From the NCBI RefSeq assembly GCF_000004825.1, contig NW_008805064.1, positions 310,001-374,000 on the forward strand: a stretch of 64,000 nucleotides of DNA, in the 5' to 3' direction. Both the position numbers and the translations under genes were made by a program. Below are positions 1 to 12,400 of this stretch, piece after piece. The stretch's first letter is position 1. The number at the start of each line of letters is the position of its first letter. Source of the stretch: Heterostelium album PN500 (taxonomy: Eukaryota > Evosea > Eumycetozoa > Acytosteliales > Acytosteliaceae). The notes below the pieces were generated by a model. That model saw nothing but the letters and a program-made list of their open reading frames with translations. It was not told the DNA's origin and did no database searches.

Positions 1-843
1 CGTAAGGAAGCTTTGACTTTCAAGTTCTCAGAGACCGCCGATACAGAGGAGGAAATCAAGAAGCATTGTCTCTACAAGTATCCAGCGATGACAAAGACAT
101 TGGATGGATTCAAGCTCGAAGTAAAGGCTGGTGAGTTCACAGACTCTGAAATCATTGTTATGCTCGGTCAGAACGGTACCGGTAAGACCACCTTCATCAA
201 GATGTTGGCCGGTCAACTGCCACCAGACGACGGTGCTTCGATCCCAGAGTTGAATGTAAGTTACAAACCACAGAAGATCTCACCAAAGTTCCCAGGTACC
301 GTGCGTGAGCTCTGCCACAAGCGTATTCGTGACACTTTCCTCCATCCGCAATTCAACTCTGACGTCGTCAAGCCACTGAATCTCGAGAACATCATCGATC
401 AGCAAGTACTCAATCTCTCTGGTGGTGAGTTGCAACGTGTCGCCATCGTTCTCTGTCTCGGTCAGCCCGCCGACATCTACCTCATCGACGAGCCATCTGC
501 CTACTTGGATTCCGAACAGCGTATTATCGCATCAAAGGTTATCAAGCGTTTCATCTTGCACGCCCGTAAGTCTGGTTTCATCGTAGAGCACGATTTCATC
601 ATGGCCACCTACTTGGCCGATCGTGTCATCGTCTACGAAGGTGTTCCAGCCGTTCACTGCATTGCCAACGCACCACAGTCACTGCTCACCGGTATGAATC
701 AATTCTTGAAGACATTGGATATCACTTTCCGTCGTGATCCAACCAACTATCGTCCACGTATCAATAAGCTCGAATCCGTCAAGGACAAAGAACAGAAATC
801 AAACGGAAACTACTTCTTCTTGGATGCTCAAGATACTGAGTAA
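1..843 (+). CDS. abce1: ABCE1/RLI1 ribosome-recycling ATPase, C-terminal part (5' end outside window)
   Basis: This is the second nucleotide-binding half of ABCE1, the Fe-S ABC ATPase that splits ribosomes after termination and assists initiation. The frame is open from base 1 and ends at TAA 841-843, so the Fe-S domain and first NBD lie upstream of the window. Visible motifs are Walker [10 protein letters not shown] (about 171-197), the ABC signature LSGGELQRV, Walker B with D-loop [15 protein letters not shown], and the switch His in VEHDF. The C-terminus [20 protein letters not shown] matches the conserved end of eukaryotic ABCE1, so the 3' end is complete. No intron is seen in this part. 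Codons are strongly C-ending, as expected for a highly expressed gene. The family call is very secure. Confidence 0.97.
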   Translation, partial: RKEALTFKFSETADTEEEIKKHCLYKYPAMTKTLDGFKLEVKAGEFTDSEIIVMLGQNGTGKTTFIKMLAGQLPPDDGASIPELNVSYKPQKISPKFPGTVRELCHKRIRDTFLHPQFNSDVVKPLNLENIIDQQVLNLSGGELQRVAIVLCLGQPADIYLIDEPSAYLDSEQRIIASKVIKRFILHARKSGFIVEHDFIMATYLADRVIVYEGVPAVHCIANAPQSLLTGMNQFLKTLDITFRRDPTNYRPRINKLESVKDKEQKSNGNYFFLDAQDTE

Positions 844-1452
844 AATGTACATCCATATATAAACAAACAAAACAACTGAATAAAAACAAACAACCAACCT
901 CTCCTTTGTTTGTCTCTCCTCATCAAAACCCTCTTCCATTTCACAACCAACCAAAAGTAAATGATTCAATCGGAACAACATTGTCCACCAGGCTTCAGTT
1001 TTTTCAAAAAAATCAAGTTTTTTTTTTTTTTTTTGAACCAACAAATTCAAGTTAGCAAAAAAAAATCAAACAATAATAATTATTCAAAAAAACATATAAA
1101 AAAACAATAACAAAAAAAACTTATCAATTTTATTATTTATTTGTTTAAAAAATAACTAGCTAACGATTTAGTTATCTCATAGGAGACAATTTTTTTTTTT
1201 GTTTTTTTGAATCTCATTTTAAAAGTCAGGTTTTTGCTATAAAAAAAAATTGTTTTTTTTTTCTTTTTTTTTTGGAGATCTATTAACTTCAAATTTTTTG
1301 ACAAGACAAACTACAAACATTCCATGTGTCGAAGAGTCGAATGATCACCCCATTTCACTTTAAACGATATTTTTTTTAACTATAACTATTTATATCTAAT
1401 AAATTAATAAGATTAGAGAAAATAAAAATATAAATAAACAAATAATTAAAAA
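844..1452. other. Intergenic spacer, no gene seen
   Basis: AT-rich spacer with long poly-T and poly-A tracts between ABCE1 and the CDP-alcohol transferase. An open frame on the minus strand (799-1050) overlaps the ABCE1 3' end and has no coding character. The downstream half probably holds the promoter of the next gene. Confidence 0.6.
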
Positions 1453-3106
1453 ATGGGTTATATCACAGAGAAAGGTAGAAAGAATCTACCTACTTATACA
1501 GGTGGAAATACAATCGATAAATCATTACTCTACAAATATATAGTTTCACCATCTTGTAATGTAATAGTAGAATGGTTTCCTAAATCATTTCAGTAAGTAA
1601 ACAAACTCGAGTTTATTATTATTATTGTTTTTATTTTTTTTGTAATTCTAAAAAAACACATTATAGATATTAATAGTATTTTTTTATTTTAATTTAATTT
1701 AATTTAATTTAATTTGGATAGTCCAAATCTTGTAAGATCTTATCTTATATTTGAATCTAGATTATTAAATTTCAATATACTTATTGTTATTATTATTATT
1801 ATTATCATAAACAGGTTACAGCAACAGGATTCGTATGTAACTTTATAGCATTGTTTTTAATGTCGTCTTACATGAGACCAGTTAACGATGGTCAAGAGCC
1901 AGTTGACGATTCAAGTTTTAGATGGGTTCACTTCATCTCTGCATTCTTTATATTCTTTTATGTCATGATGGACAACATCGATGGAAAACAAGCTAGAAGA
2001 ACAAAGACATCCTCTCCATTGGGTGAGTTGTTTGACCATGGTTGTGATTCATTCACTGTAGGAGTATGTATCAGTAGTAGTAGTAGCAATAACAATAGCA
2101 ATAACTAATAATAGAGTTTTGTTTACAATAATGTTAACTAACAAATAAATATATGTTAAATATTATATAAAATTATAGTTGGCAACATCAGTAGTTGGAT
2201 TATCAGTTGGATTATCATTCTGGGAGATATTGTTTACATTCATTCTCTCTACCATTCCATTTTATTTGGCACACTGGGAGGAGTATTTCACTCACCAGCT
2301 GATCTTGGGAATGTTTAACGGACCTACAGAGGCAGAGTTTATCGTTATCTTATTCTGTTGTATCTCTGGTGTATTTGGCCAACAGTTTTGGTTCCAACAC
2401 GTCACTATCGCAGAAAACACATTCCAACTAAAGGAATTGATGTTCTACGTCATGTGTTTGTCATCGCTGATCACCTCATTCCAAAGTATCTACTCTGGTT
2501 GCAAGAAAGCAATCGATATGAAAATAAGTCTCATCACTGCATTCTCACAACTCTTACCGTTCACATCGTTCCTCTACCTCGAATTCCTTTGGATCATCGT
2601 ATCGCCACAGTTATTCCTCGACTACCCAATCCTTCATATTCTAACCTTAACTTTTATTTTTTCATATCTTTCAGTAAGTAGTAGTATTATTTTAATCTTT
2701 TTCTTATTATTTATTATTCAAAAAATTTACTAATTATCTTTATTTTTATATATATATTTAGTGTCGTTGTATCGTACAAAGAATATGTTCCGAAGATTTT
2801 AGATTATTCTATAAACCATTGATATTCTTGGTATTTTCAGTTGCCAATTCCATTGGATTAAAATATTTTGGTTTTGGGTATGTAATGAATAGAATGATAG
2901 TTATTTTTTGTAAAGATGACCGAGAAAACTAACTTTACTTTAATTTTCATAACAAAATTAGATTGATGGAAGAAAAGTTTGCATTGTTTTCATTATTTAC
3001 AGTCAGTTTAGTCTTTATTTCACATTTTGTTGTTAAAATCATTGGTGAAATGTGCAGTATATTAAAGATAACAGCTTTTACTGTTCCAAAAGAAAAACAA
3101 AAATAA
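1453..3106 (+). CDS. CDP-alcohol phosphotransferase (ethanolamine-/choline-phosphotransferase)
   Basis: Membrane enzyme that transfers phosphoethanolamine or phosphocholine from the CDP-alcohol to diacylglycerol, the last Kennedy-pathway step in the ER/Golgi. I read six exons: 1453-1592, 1722-1731, 1815-2063, 2179-2673, 2762-2877 and 2962-3106, giving 384 residues. That is close to the usual 380-410. The catalytic motif DG-x2-AR-x8-G-x3-D-x3-D is complete in exon 3 (DGKQAR then G, D and D of ELFDHGCDS). The family N-terminus (PNLVTATGF) is rebuilt only if the 10-nt exon 1722-1731 is included. About eight hydrophobic segments follow. The start ATG at 1453 sits in an A-rich leader. The sequence does not settle ethanolamine versus choline preference. 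Confidence 0.92.
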
Positions 3107-3277
3107 AATTTAAAATAATTATTGCAAATATTTCCTTTTTAGCAAGTCAAAATTAAAAGAATAAAAAAAAACAATTTAATTTAATCAAATTTCAAAAAAT
3201 ATCTTTGTAACATCAAACACACTCCCATCTTACTTTTTTTTTTTATCAATCCTACAGAATTTATATTTAATTTTAAG

Positions 3278-4983
3278 ATGAGTGTTTGTATTTACTTTTA
3301 GTTAGTTAGGTTTATTTTCACATCTTTTTAACACATATTAAACTTATTTATAGTTATTAATTAAGAATGGTTTGGTCACCAATGAAGACCGTCAATTTAA
3401 AGCAGATGTTCTTGTTCAAGATGGTAAGGTTGTAGATATCTTCCCAGAGGGTAGCAACTACAAGCTGCCAAGCAACGATATCCCTGTAGTAGATGCAACT
3501 GATAAACTTGTCATTCCAGGTGGTATTGACCCACATACTGTAAGTTTAATAATGTAATAATAGTTCAATATAAAGTCATTTTTAGGTACTAATATTTATA
3601 TATATTCTAAAGCATTTACAATTACCATTCATGGGAACTGTTGCAGTAGATGATTTCGATATTGGTACACAAGCATCTATTTCTGGTGGTACTACATTCA
3701 TCAGTATGTGTGTTAGTTATTATATTGAACACTTTTTTTTTTTTCATTATATTAAGTACCTATTTTATAATTATTTAGTTGATTTTGTAATTCCTGCAAA
3801 GGGTCAATCATTGCTGGAAGCATATCATCAATGGAGAAAGTGGGCTGATGAAAAAGTAAATCATGATTATTCATTGCATGTTGCTGTAACATGGTGGAGT
3901 GAACAAGTCGCAAAGGAAATGGAAATTCTTGTAAAGGATTATGGTGTCAATAGTTTCAAGGTTTTCATGGCCTACAAGAATTCTTTTATGGTTACCGATG
4001 AGGAGATGTATCATATCTTCCAAAAGTGCAAGGAGTTAGGTGTTTTGGCACAGGTTCATGCTGAGAACGGTGATTTGGTACACGAAGGTCAGAAGAAGAT
4101 GCTAAAGATGGGTATTACAGGTCCTGAGGGTCATGAGATGGCCCGTCCAGAGGAGTGTGAAGCCGAGGCAACGCTTCGTGCAATCACCATTGCCAATCGT
4201 GTCAATACACCGGTGTACATCGTCCACGTGATGTCAAAATCGGCCGCACATGTCATTGTAAATGCTAGAAAGGAAGGAAAGCGTGTGTTTGGTGAGCCAA
4301 TTGCAGCGGGTCTTGGTGTCGATGGTTCGCATATGTTCAACTGCGACTGGAGACATGCTGCCGCTTTTGTTATGGGTCCACCACTGAGACCCGATCCAAC
4401 CACCAAAGACGTCCTGATGGATCTGTTGGCGAGTGGCGACCTCCACTGTGTCGGAACCGACAATTGTACATTCTGCGAAGGACAAAAAGCAATGGGTAAA
4501 GACGATTTCACCAAGATTCCGAACGGTGTCAACGGTATAGAAGATCGTATGGCTATAGTTTGGGATAAAGGTGTCAATAGCGGCAAGCTGACTGCATGCG
4601 ATTTTGTTAGGGTGACAAGTTCCACCGCTGCCAAGATCTTCAATGTCTATCCACGTAAGGGTAGGATCGAGATTGGAGCAGACGCTGACATTGTCCTCTG
4701 GGATCCAAAGGCAACCAAAACCATTTCCGCCAAGACTCATCATCAGGCCGTTGACTTTAATATCTTTGAGGGTATGAAAGTAACAGGTTTGGCACAAACT
4801 ACCATCGTAGCTGGAAAGGTTGTTTGGAATAACGATAAGCTCTCAACAGTCAAAGGAAGTGGTAAGTTTGTTCCACGTCCACCATTTGGAATGGTATTTG
4901 ATGGAATCGATACAAGGGACAAAGTACGTAATGAGCTTTTAAGAAAAGTTGAAAGAGCTCCATATCAACCACCAAAAAATTAA
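3278..4983 (+). CDS. pyd2: Dihydropyrimidinase
   Basis: Zinc amidohydrolase that opens dihydrouracil and dihydrothymine in pyrimidine catabolism. Exons as read: probably 3278-3283 (ATG AGT), then 3354-3539, 3613-3703 and 3779-4983, about 495 residues, the normal family length. The metal-binding HxH (DPHTH) is split by intron 2. The carboxylated Lys lies in [10 protein letters not shown], with further metal His in QVHAENGD and YIVHVMS and the Asp in VGTDNCTF. No ATG lies in frame within exon 3354-3539 upstream of the conserved start KNGLV, so translation must begin in an upstream exon. The 6-nt exon with a GTTTGT donor is the simplest solution but is inferred. An out-of-frame ATG at 3367 should not be used. 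Confidence 0.93.
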
Positions 4984-5122
4984 AAAAAAAAACAAATAAA
5001 TTATAAAAAAATATTATATTATTAAGTCGAATTCAACACAAAGAAATAATTTATTGAAAGAAAAGTTAGGCAACAAATCTCTAAAGAGAAGAATGTTATC
5101 GAAAATTGCTATTTATGATGAT

Positions 5123-5323
5123 TTATTTTAGTTTTGAAAGTCTTTCGATTTCCAAGAAGGTTGAGTTATATGATACTCTCTGTTGGAGTTCGAATAATGG
5201 TGAGTTGTTAAGTTGATCGATTGCAATGAAATCAGTTTTGATTATGTTGTGGCTGACAGTTGACAATCTACTATCAATCATTTCCTCAGAGGACATCAAG
5301 CTGGATGAACGAGAGCTGGCATA
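5123..5323 (-). pseudogene. Orphan C-terminal fragment of an MRH-domain protein
   Basis: A minus-strand frame of 66 codons ends at TAA (5123-5125). It begins with YASS, then SSLMSSEEMIDS, TDFIAID and LFELQQR. The same tail appears on the + strand at about 17080-17233, after a clear MRH domain end (CNYDINFKTPYAC), as YACSSS, SSLMSTENKMIDS, TDFIAID, FFELQ. The homology is visible by eye in both DNA and protein. Upstream the frame meets a stop at once, and a palindromic repeat begins at 5337, so the rest of the MRH gene is missing. It is most likely a remnant of a duplicated MRH gene. Confidence 0.6.
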
Positions 5324-5336
5324 TCACTACAATTTT

Positions 5337-5471
5337 TTCGTAGTTGTTACGAAGTTTTTACATAGTATTCAACTCAATAAATGCAAAAAAAAAAAAATTT
5401 GTATGAAAAAGCATACTACGAATGGGATTCGTTATGCCCTTTTTTACACATTAAATTCGTAGTTGTTACGA
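5337..5471. repeat. Pair of 16-bp palindromic direct repeats around a stem-loop
   Basis: TTCGTAGTTGTTACGA occurs exactly at 5337-5352 and 5456-5471. The core TCGTA...TACGA is itself palindromic. Between them, about 5411-5437 forms another imperfect hairpin (arms GCATA-ACGAAT and ATTCGTTATGC). A partial inverted copy (ACAACTACGAA, 6685-6695) lies where the + strand IPT gene becomes recognisable. It may be a small non-autonomous element or scar. No transposase is nearby. Confidence 0.4.
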
Positions 5472-5650
5472 CAATTTATTTTTTAATGAGAAAAAAAAAT
5501 GTTAAATAACTTTAAAAAGAACACTTGCAACGATTTTATAGATAATCTATATTATAAATGAGAATATTTATTTTTTTGTTAATCATAATTACTATATTAG
5601 TATTTATTCAGAAGATAAAGCTTTTAAATGTAAACATACCAATATTGCAT

Positions 5651-6355
5651 TCATAGACATGTCTCATAGTTGAATCTACTATTGCAAAAGATCGTCAATG
5701 CATCATCGATCTCTACAATGTCAGTTTCATTTGTCTTTTGTATCTTTTCACCACCTTGTTTGAATTTGATACTGTTTTCAAATGAATTATTGATTATACT
5801 ATACAATGTTTGTTATTGTAGCTTCCCACCAAGTGCTATATCGACACCATCTATTTTTTTTTTTTTTGTTAGTTCACATTCTAAACATCAATTAAATATA
5901 CACTGGAATGACATACTATTTGATTTAGCAAAGACTTTTTTGTCCATTTTGGAATAACGATGGGCGAACATCAGATGATCGATTATTCTTCTCTCTCTTT
6001 GTGTTGTTTGTCTTTGTTGTATTTCAGAAGTTCGAACGATCGTTGTTGTTCTGTGGTTGTAGTTGCTGTAATTTGAGTTGTTGCTGCTGTTGATGTTGAT
6101 ATTGTTGTTGTTGGTTCGTTGGTCGCATTTGTAGTGTTTGTTGGTTTAGTAGCAATATCTGCTGAGAAAGATATTCGATCTCCATATCTTGACTCTCCAA
6201 ATAACTAATAAATGGATTATTTAAATTAAAAAAACTATTGTTATAGTAATTATTGTTATTATTATTATTATTATAATTAATATTGTTATTGCTATAAGTG
6301 AAGTTATTGTTATTGTTATTGTTAATGTTACTGTTATTGTTATTGTTACTGTTGA
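5651..6355 (-). pseudogene. Orphan Asn/Gln-rich 3' exon with decayed downstream coding-like pieces
   Basis: Minus-strand frame 6355 to 6024, read after a possible acceptor (GATAG), encodes an Asn run and then PFISYLESQDMEIEYLSQQI followed by a Gln-rich tail ending at TGA (6024-6026). This is typical dictyostelid low-complexity coding sequence. Further along the same strand an open piece (5812-5651) encodes a charged segment including QGGEKIQKTNETDIVEIDD. The two are not joined by an obvious splice. No 5' exon with a start was found upstream of 6355, where three related copies of GACTATCT/CTTAAATTAAAT lie. I do not recognise a family. It may be the broken end of a regulatory protein. Confidence 0.35.
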
Positions 6356-6497
6356 CTATCTCAAATTAAATAACTATTGTTTGATATTGCTATCAAATCT
6401 GCAAATCGATAATAAATAACTATTAATTGACTATCTTAAATTAAATCTTAAATATTATTATTAATTGACTATCTCAAATTAAATAACTATTGTTTGA
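6354..6497. repeat. Short dispersed repeat, three copies
   Basis: The sequence GACTATCTCAAATTAAATAA followed by CTATTGTTTGA occurs at 6354 and again at 6467. A shorter, diverged copy (GACTATCTTAAATTAAAT) starts at 6429. The copies lie upstream of the Asn/Gln-rich exon and suggest local slippage or duplication. Confidence 0.45.
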
Positions 6498-9400
6498 AAT
6501 GATCATTTTTTTTTTTTTTTGATTCGAGTCATCAAAATAAATTTTTAAAATTAATGTGGTAAAAATCTCGACAAATTGTAAAAAAATGATAACCACACTA
6601 GCACACCTTAAATTTTTACTATGATCAAAATGCACGTTTCAAAAGTGAAAAACTTTTTTCACACACTGATTTGTGGTGCCCATGACAACTACGAAACAAT
6701 CGTAGTGTTGTCCTATTCAGGCTGATAAACCAAAAACTGACGAAGTCATAACTTGTAAAGTACCAGCTGTCGACGCAGCACTTTTGAATCAAGCAAATGA
6801 CTTTAGATATGAGTCTTCAATTTCAGCAATAATCAATGGTGCCAATTCTAAAAATACATTCGGAAAGAAATTCACTTACTATCAACCGGTTATCAAATCA
6901 ATTGATCCAAATCCTGCAATGGATAAAATTAAAATTTATCTAATTGAAGGTTACAACTTGGGCGAGATCAGCTCTATCACTATAGGAGGTGTCAGTTTGC
7001 CAGATCGTCGATATTGATTCAGAAAATGTTGAATGTGCATTTGTACTTCCGACAACAACAGATATAACCAATCCATTACCAATAGTCTTGCAAGAAGGAT
7101 CTTTTACTTCACCACCCACCAATTTACGTTTTGTCAGTGAGTATATTCCATCCAAAATTAGTTTCCAAAAGAAAATAATTTAATATTAATCGTAATTTAA
7201 ATATTTTAGAACCAACAATAACAGCAGATAGAAATGGAAAGATATCTGGAAATGAATTCATTACATTTACATGCACCAACTTATTTGAGATTCCTAACTT
7301 AATATTGTTGGGGGCATCGAAATGCAATATTATTCCAAGCAGTCTTGCCACCACCGCACCTTTTAATTCTTTCCAATGTACTTCATCAGCTACCAACGTG
7401 GCAGGTGCAGTTGGAGTTACTTTGAACACAAAAAATACCCAATATATTTTTGCCAATGCATTCACATATTATAGTAAGTTATTACCTATCAATAAAAAAA
7501 AATGAGAAATTAGAATTAACAAATTCAAAAGTTCCAACAGTTACTTCAACAACTCGACCACTTGAAACACCTCAAGGAGGTGATATAACATTGACTGGTA
7601 CAAAATTCCTTGAAACAAGATCTGTTACCATTGGTGGAACTTCATGTAAATTTACAGTGGTCAGTTCAACATCCATGATTGTTACTGCACCTCCAAAATC
7701 ACCAGCATACAGCCCATATCCTTTGGTAATAACAATTCAAGGAGGTTCAACTTCTACTCCAGTTAAAATAAATTATAATGGACGATCAATTACTTCAATT
7801 TCACCAACCCGAGGTAACAGAAAAATAGATACTTTGATCACAGTTACTACTCCCATCAATCAAAACACTCCAAACTCTATCCGTTTGGTTTTAGTAACTA
7901 ATCTAGCTATTATTGTCAAAATTCCAACTTTCGATGTAGACGGAGTCACGAATATCAGATTTAATGCACCAGCTACAATAGTATCTGGTATATACAGAGT
8001 GGAACTGATTCATACAACATTTGGCACCACTGTTGATCAAGTGACATTCGAATATGTTGGTCTTACTTGTAAGGGTACTCGTCCAGTAGGTTCAACTTTT
8101 AATCCGGATAAACTTTGGTGGTTACAAATTCGTTTGCGTGCTAAGGAGGTTCCCGACCATTACCTATACTATGATAACACAATGACTGATATGATTAGAG
8201 GTGTTGGATTCAATCTTGAAACATCTCCATTGGCTGCTACGTATTCTCAAAAGAAAGATTATTTCTATATGACTTGGAACGATGCTGGTGGATCCGGAAT
8301 TGCACACTTGAAACATATATTGTTTTATGATACCACTGAAAATGGTCAAGTTACTGAATCGATCCATATTATGCATTCACTTCCAAACTTTCCAAAAAAT
8401 GATTTGGAACCTGGAAAATCTGGTTGGATTCCAGCTGCAATTAAAGCTCAACATTTCTTCTGCTACACAGTAACAGATATCGAAACCACCTCATTAATGA
8501 TTGCGAGAACCAATCCAAAATTAAGTTATCATAGACATGCTACCAATATAAAAGTTGGAGCTTATCCAAATCTTAAAACTCTGATTACTCAAGACACACT
8601 TAATTATGGAGAAGTAAGTATTTTTATTCTCAGTATATATTCTATAAACTCTAACATTTTCATGATAATTTATAATAGACTTGTAAAGATGATTTACTGG
8701 CTAAAACACCAACTCTAGAAAATTGTAGATGGAATGTAAAATTAAAAATTCCTGGAATAAACTCACCTCGCTTTTTTTCTAAAGTTCAACTTCCAACTAT
8801 TGATAATGAAAAATTTAGAACAAAAGGTGTTGCTGTACTCGGGAGATCGATTATTCTAAACTCTGAACCACTATTTAATGAGGACCAAACCGGTATTATC
8901 TTTGAATATGATGGATTGGATATATGGCAATATGTCGCTGAGATTTATAATACAAATCTTTTTGTTCAAACATATCGTAGTGGAGAGGAGAGATTATTCT
9001 CTTATAATTCAAAAATTGCAAATGTTGAAAAAACAGGTATTTAGTATCATATATTCTTAATTAATACATATTACTAATAATTTTTCGAAAATTTAGAATA
9101 TACTGTCGGTCTCTCACACTATACTGGAACAAGTTATATTGGTCATTATAACCAAATACGTAATTTTGATCATTCGAAACTTGCTTACAGTATGTATCCA
9201 GTTTATGGAACAGAAGTTAAGGAAACAGATGCAAATGAAAATCTATTTTGTATTGGAGATTTGAATAGACATAAAGGACAAGTATGTAAAGTAAATTAAA
9301 TTAATTCGTAACCCATTCTCATATCTGAATAAATTGATTCCATTAATATTAGGGAAAAAGAGGAGGAACTGTTTTATGTTTTAATAATCCAAAACTCTCG

Positions 9401-12400
9401 AAACAATTCAACCAATTTGTTAAAAGTTATTCATCATATGTATGTTCTTTATTTATTCATATTTGATCTTTTTTATTAACTATAACCATATTTATTAGTC
9501 ATATAAATATGTTTTACTACAAAGTAAAACTGGAAGTCTGAAATCTAAAATTAAAATCGGATTAGATGTTGATAATAGAGTGGCATATGAATCACAATTA
9601 ATTGAAGGAGGTAAAATCGTTCCAATTCCAACTTTTTTCCCTCAAGAAATAGGAAAAATATATGATGAATCTATAATTTTTAGAACACCAACAAGGAAAA
9701 CAATTACAATTCAATCTGTAGCAACACTTTCACCAGTATCAACAGTTCTATGGACCAATCAGATCTATTTTGAGGTTCGTCAAGAATTGATTGGTGATAA
9801 TCAACCACCATACACACCAAGAATAATAAGACAAACTGCACTTTCAACTGGAAATACAGTAATTTACAATGCTCTTCGAACAAGAATAACTCCAATATTC
9901 CAACCTGGTGTAGATATTGTACCTCCAGTTGGTCTCCCAGCTTTCGGTCCATTACCTCCCTATGAAAAAAATGCTCCCCCTCCAGTACAACCAGCGTTCA
10001 CAGGTAAACACAATACTATTAACAGTGTTGTAGGTTTAGAGGTTCCAATCGTAGATAGTACAAATGAAAATCCAATTTGGAGTTACCGTGCAGTAAATTC
10101 ATTGTCAGTTCACTATTTGGCATATGACAATTTGGCCAAAATATGCGAATCAAATGCAATTACACTAGCCATTGGATGCAATGATATCAACTATGCATTA
10201 TTCACTAGGATTAGTGATATTTTACATAATGAACAGTTCCCACCCGAAAGAGATGTTCTGTACCCTCATGACGATGATGATGGTGTTAAGAACTATCAAC
10301 TTCTTCCAACTGTTCCAGAGTTTGAAATAATTAGTTAGTTAATCAATTTAAAACTCTATATACTCTACCTACCAAAGATTATTCATTCATTCTTGATACG
10401 ACACTCACAAGATCATACCCAACAGCAACAAATCCATTCAATATCATGTTAAAAAGTAGAGATTATTGTCCAGATGAACTGTCATATCTCCTTATTCTAA
10501 ATTCAATTTATAGAGTAAGTGGAATTGAAAGTCCAATTTCATTCTTACTGACAGATCCACTCAATTGGGCAAATGGAATTGCTTTGGCACTTTCAAAAGT
10601 TGTTTCCAATCTTTATAATGATGGAACAATCGAATCAAACCCAGTATTTGGTGGATGTTTTAATTTAGTTCCGTCTTCATTCAATTTAGATACCTACACT
10701 GAAACAACACCAACAATGAACTCATATCAATGGACCGCTGTTGCCACTTGGAAATTAATGACAGAAGCTACCAATCGTGTTAATCATATCGATTTATTCA
10801 ATTATATTACAACATTGGTAAAGTCAAGAGGTATGACAGGTCTTGGTGATATTTTCAATGGTGATACTCTAATTGATAGAGCAAACAAAGAATTGTTAAT
10901 TGACAATCACATAATCAAACGGGAATCAATGAAGAGAAAGAACACACTCTTTAGTTCTTCAATAATCTCATCGATTTCAAATGACAACATTGTTCAATTG
11001 ATTCAAAGTCAATTCTCAATCTTTGAAATTGCTTCATTGGATAGCATTGACTTTAATTTGTTATTGAATTCAATGAACAAATGGACGACAATCAATGGAG
11101 TCAATCTATTCATTTCAACATTCTTTAATCGCAGAACTGAAATGTCAAATGAAATTGAATTCATTTATGATTACTCTCTCTTGTCTGAAAACAACTTTGA
11201 AGTTTGTACGATATCTCCAACCAGTGAAGATTTGACAGTTTGTGCACCAGATTCAATTAAATCAATCACAAATCAATTGGAAAGAATGATGATTGCATCA
11301 ACCTCATATTCAGTTTCAGATGATTTTGAATTCTATTATTTCTCAAAACCAACAGGACTTCGATTCATCCGAGAATATCCAGATTTCACAGGACTTGTAA
11401 TTTCAAAATTCAATTATCAACTGTGTGATATAAAATTGATAAACTTGGGTCAATCTGCAACTTTCGATCCAAATGATGCATCTTTATCTTCAATTTGTTC
11501 AGATTCTGGACCAATAATCAATTCTATTTCCAAAACAAGTGGAAAAGCAATTGGTGGTGATACAATTACAATCAATGGATTTAGATTCACATCAAATATG
11601 ATCATTAAAATTGGTGAAATCGATTGTCAAACAACAAATGTTATTAGTTCCACTCAAATTAAATGTATTACACCTCCCAATATTGGATTCAATTTAGCAA
11701 TTACCAGCAACATTCCAATGAACCAACAATCCCAATTCACATTTTCATATGATGAACCATTGGTTTATGAAATTTCACCAAAGATTATTAACTCCAATGG
11801 ACAACAAATCTCTATATTTGGTGAGAATTTTGGACCATCATCACAACAATCAAACTCTTTGATTTCTATTGGATCAATTCCATGTGTATTCGGTCCCAAT
11901 AGTTTCTGGAGTGATTCATTAATTGTTTGTTCAGTTCCATCTGGAAGTGGAATATTCAAAACAATTTCAATTAAAATCAATCAATTCGAAATATACTACA
12001 ATGTTTCAAAACGAACATTCAACTATCTCTGCACCAGATATCCAAAGTATTTCACAAAACCATGGTGATCCATTTGATTGGATATTGATCAGAGGAAATG
12101 GATTCAATAACAAATCACAAATCTATTTCAATAATTCTCAGAGTGATATCATCTCTTTTGCATCTGATTATATTTATACACAAGTTCCATATGGTGTTGG
12201 AAAGAATATTCAAATATCAATTGCAAGTGGAAATCAAAAATCAAACAATTTCAAATTCGATTATGATCAACCAATTTTAGAATTCATCAATCCAAAGATT
12301 CTTCCTACAACTGGTGGTATCATCAGATTAAATGGTTATGGATTTGGTAATTCATATTTCGGAAACATAACTTTTGGTTTAAAAAACATAAGTTGTGTAT

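Noticed and set aside
3367-3369. ATG at 3367 as the dihydropyrimidinase start
   Set aside because: It is out of frame with the conserved [16 protein letters not shown]; the family N-terminus extends upstream through an acceptor at 3353.
4131-4797. Long minus-strand frames over dihydropyrimidinase
   Set aside because: Shadows of the real + strand gene; no start context or domain.
5226-5462. 78-codon + strand frame at 5226
   Set aside because: Reverse strand of the MRH tail plus palindromic repeats; the minus-strand reading has a clear homologue at 17.1 kb.
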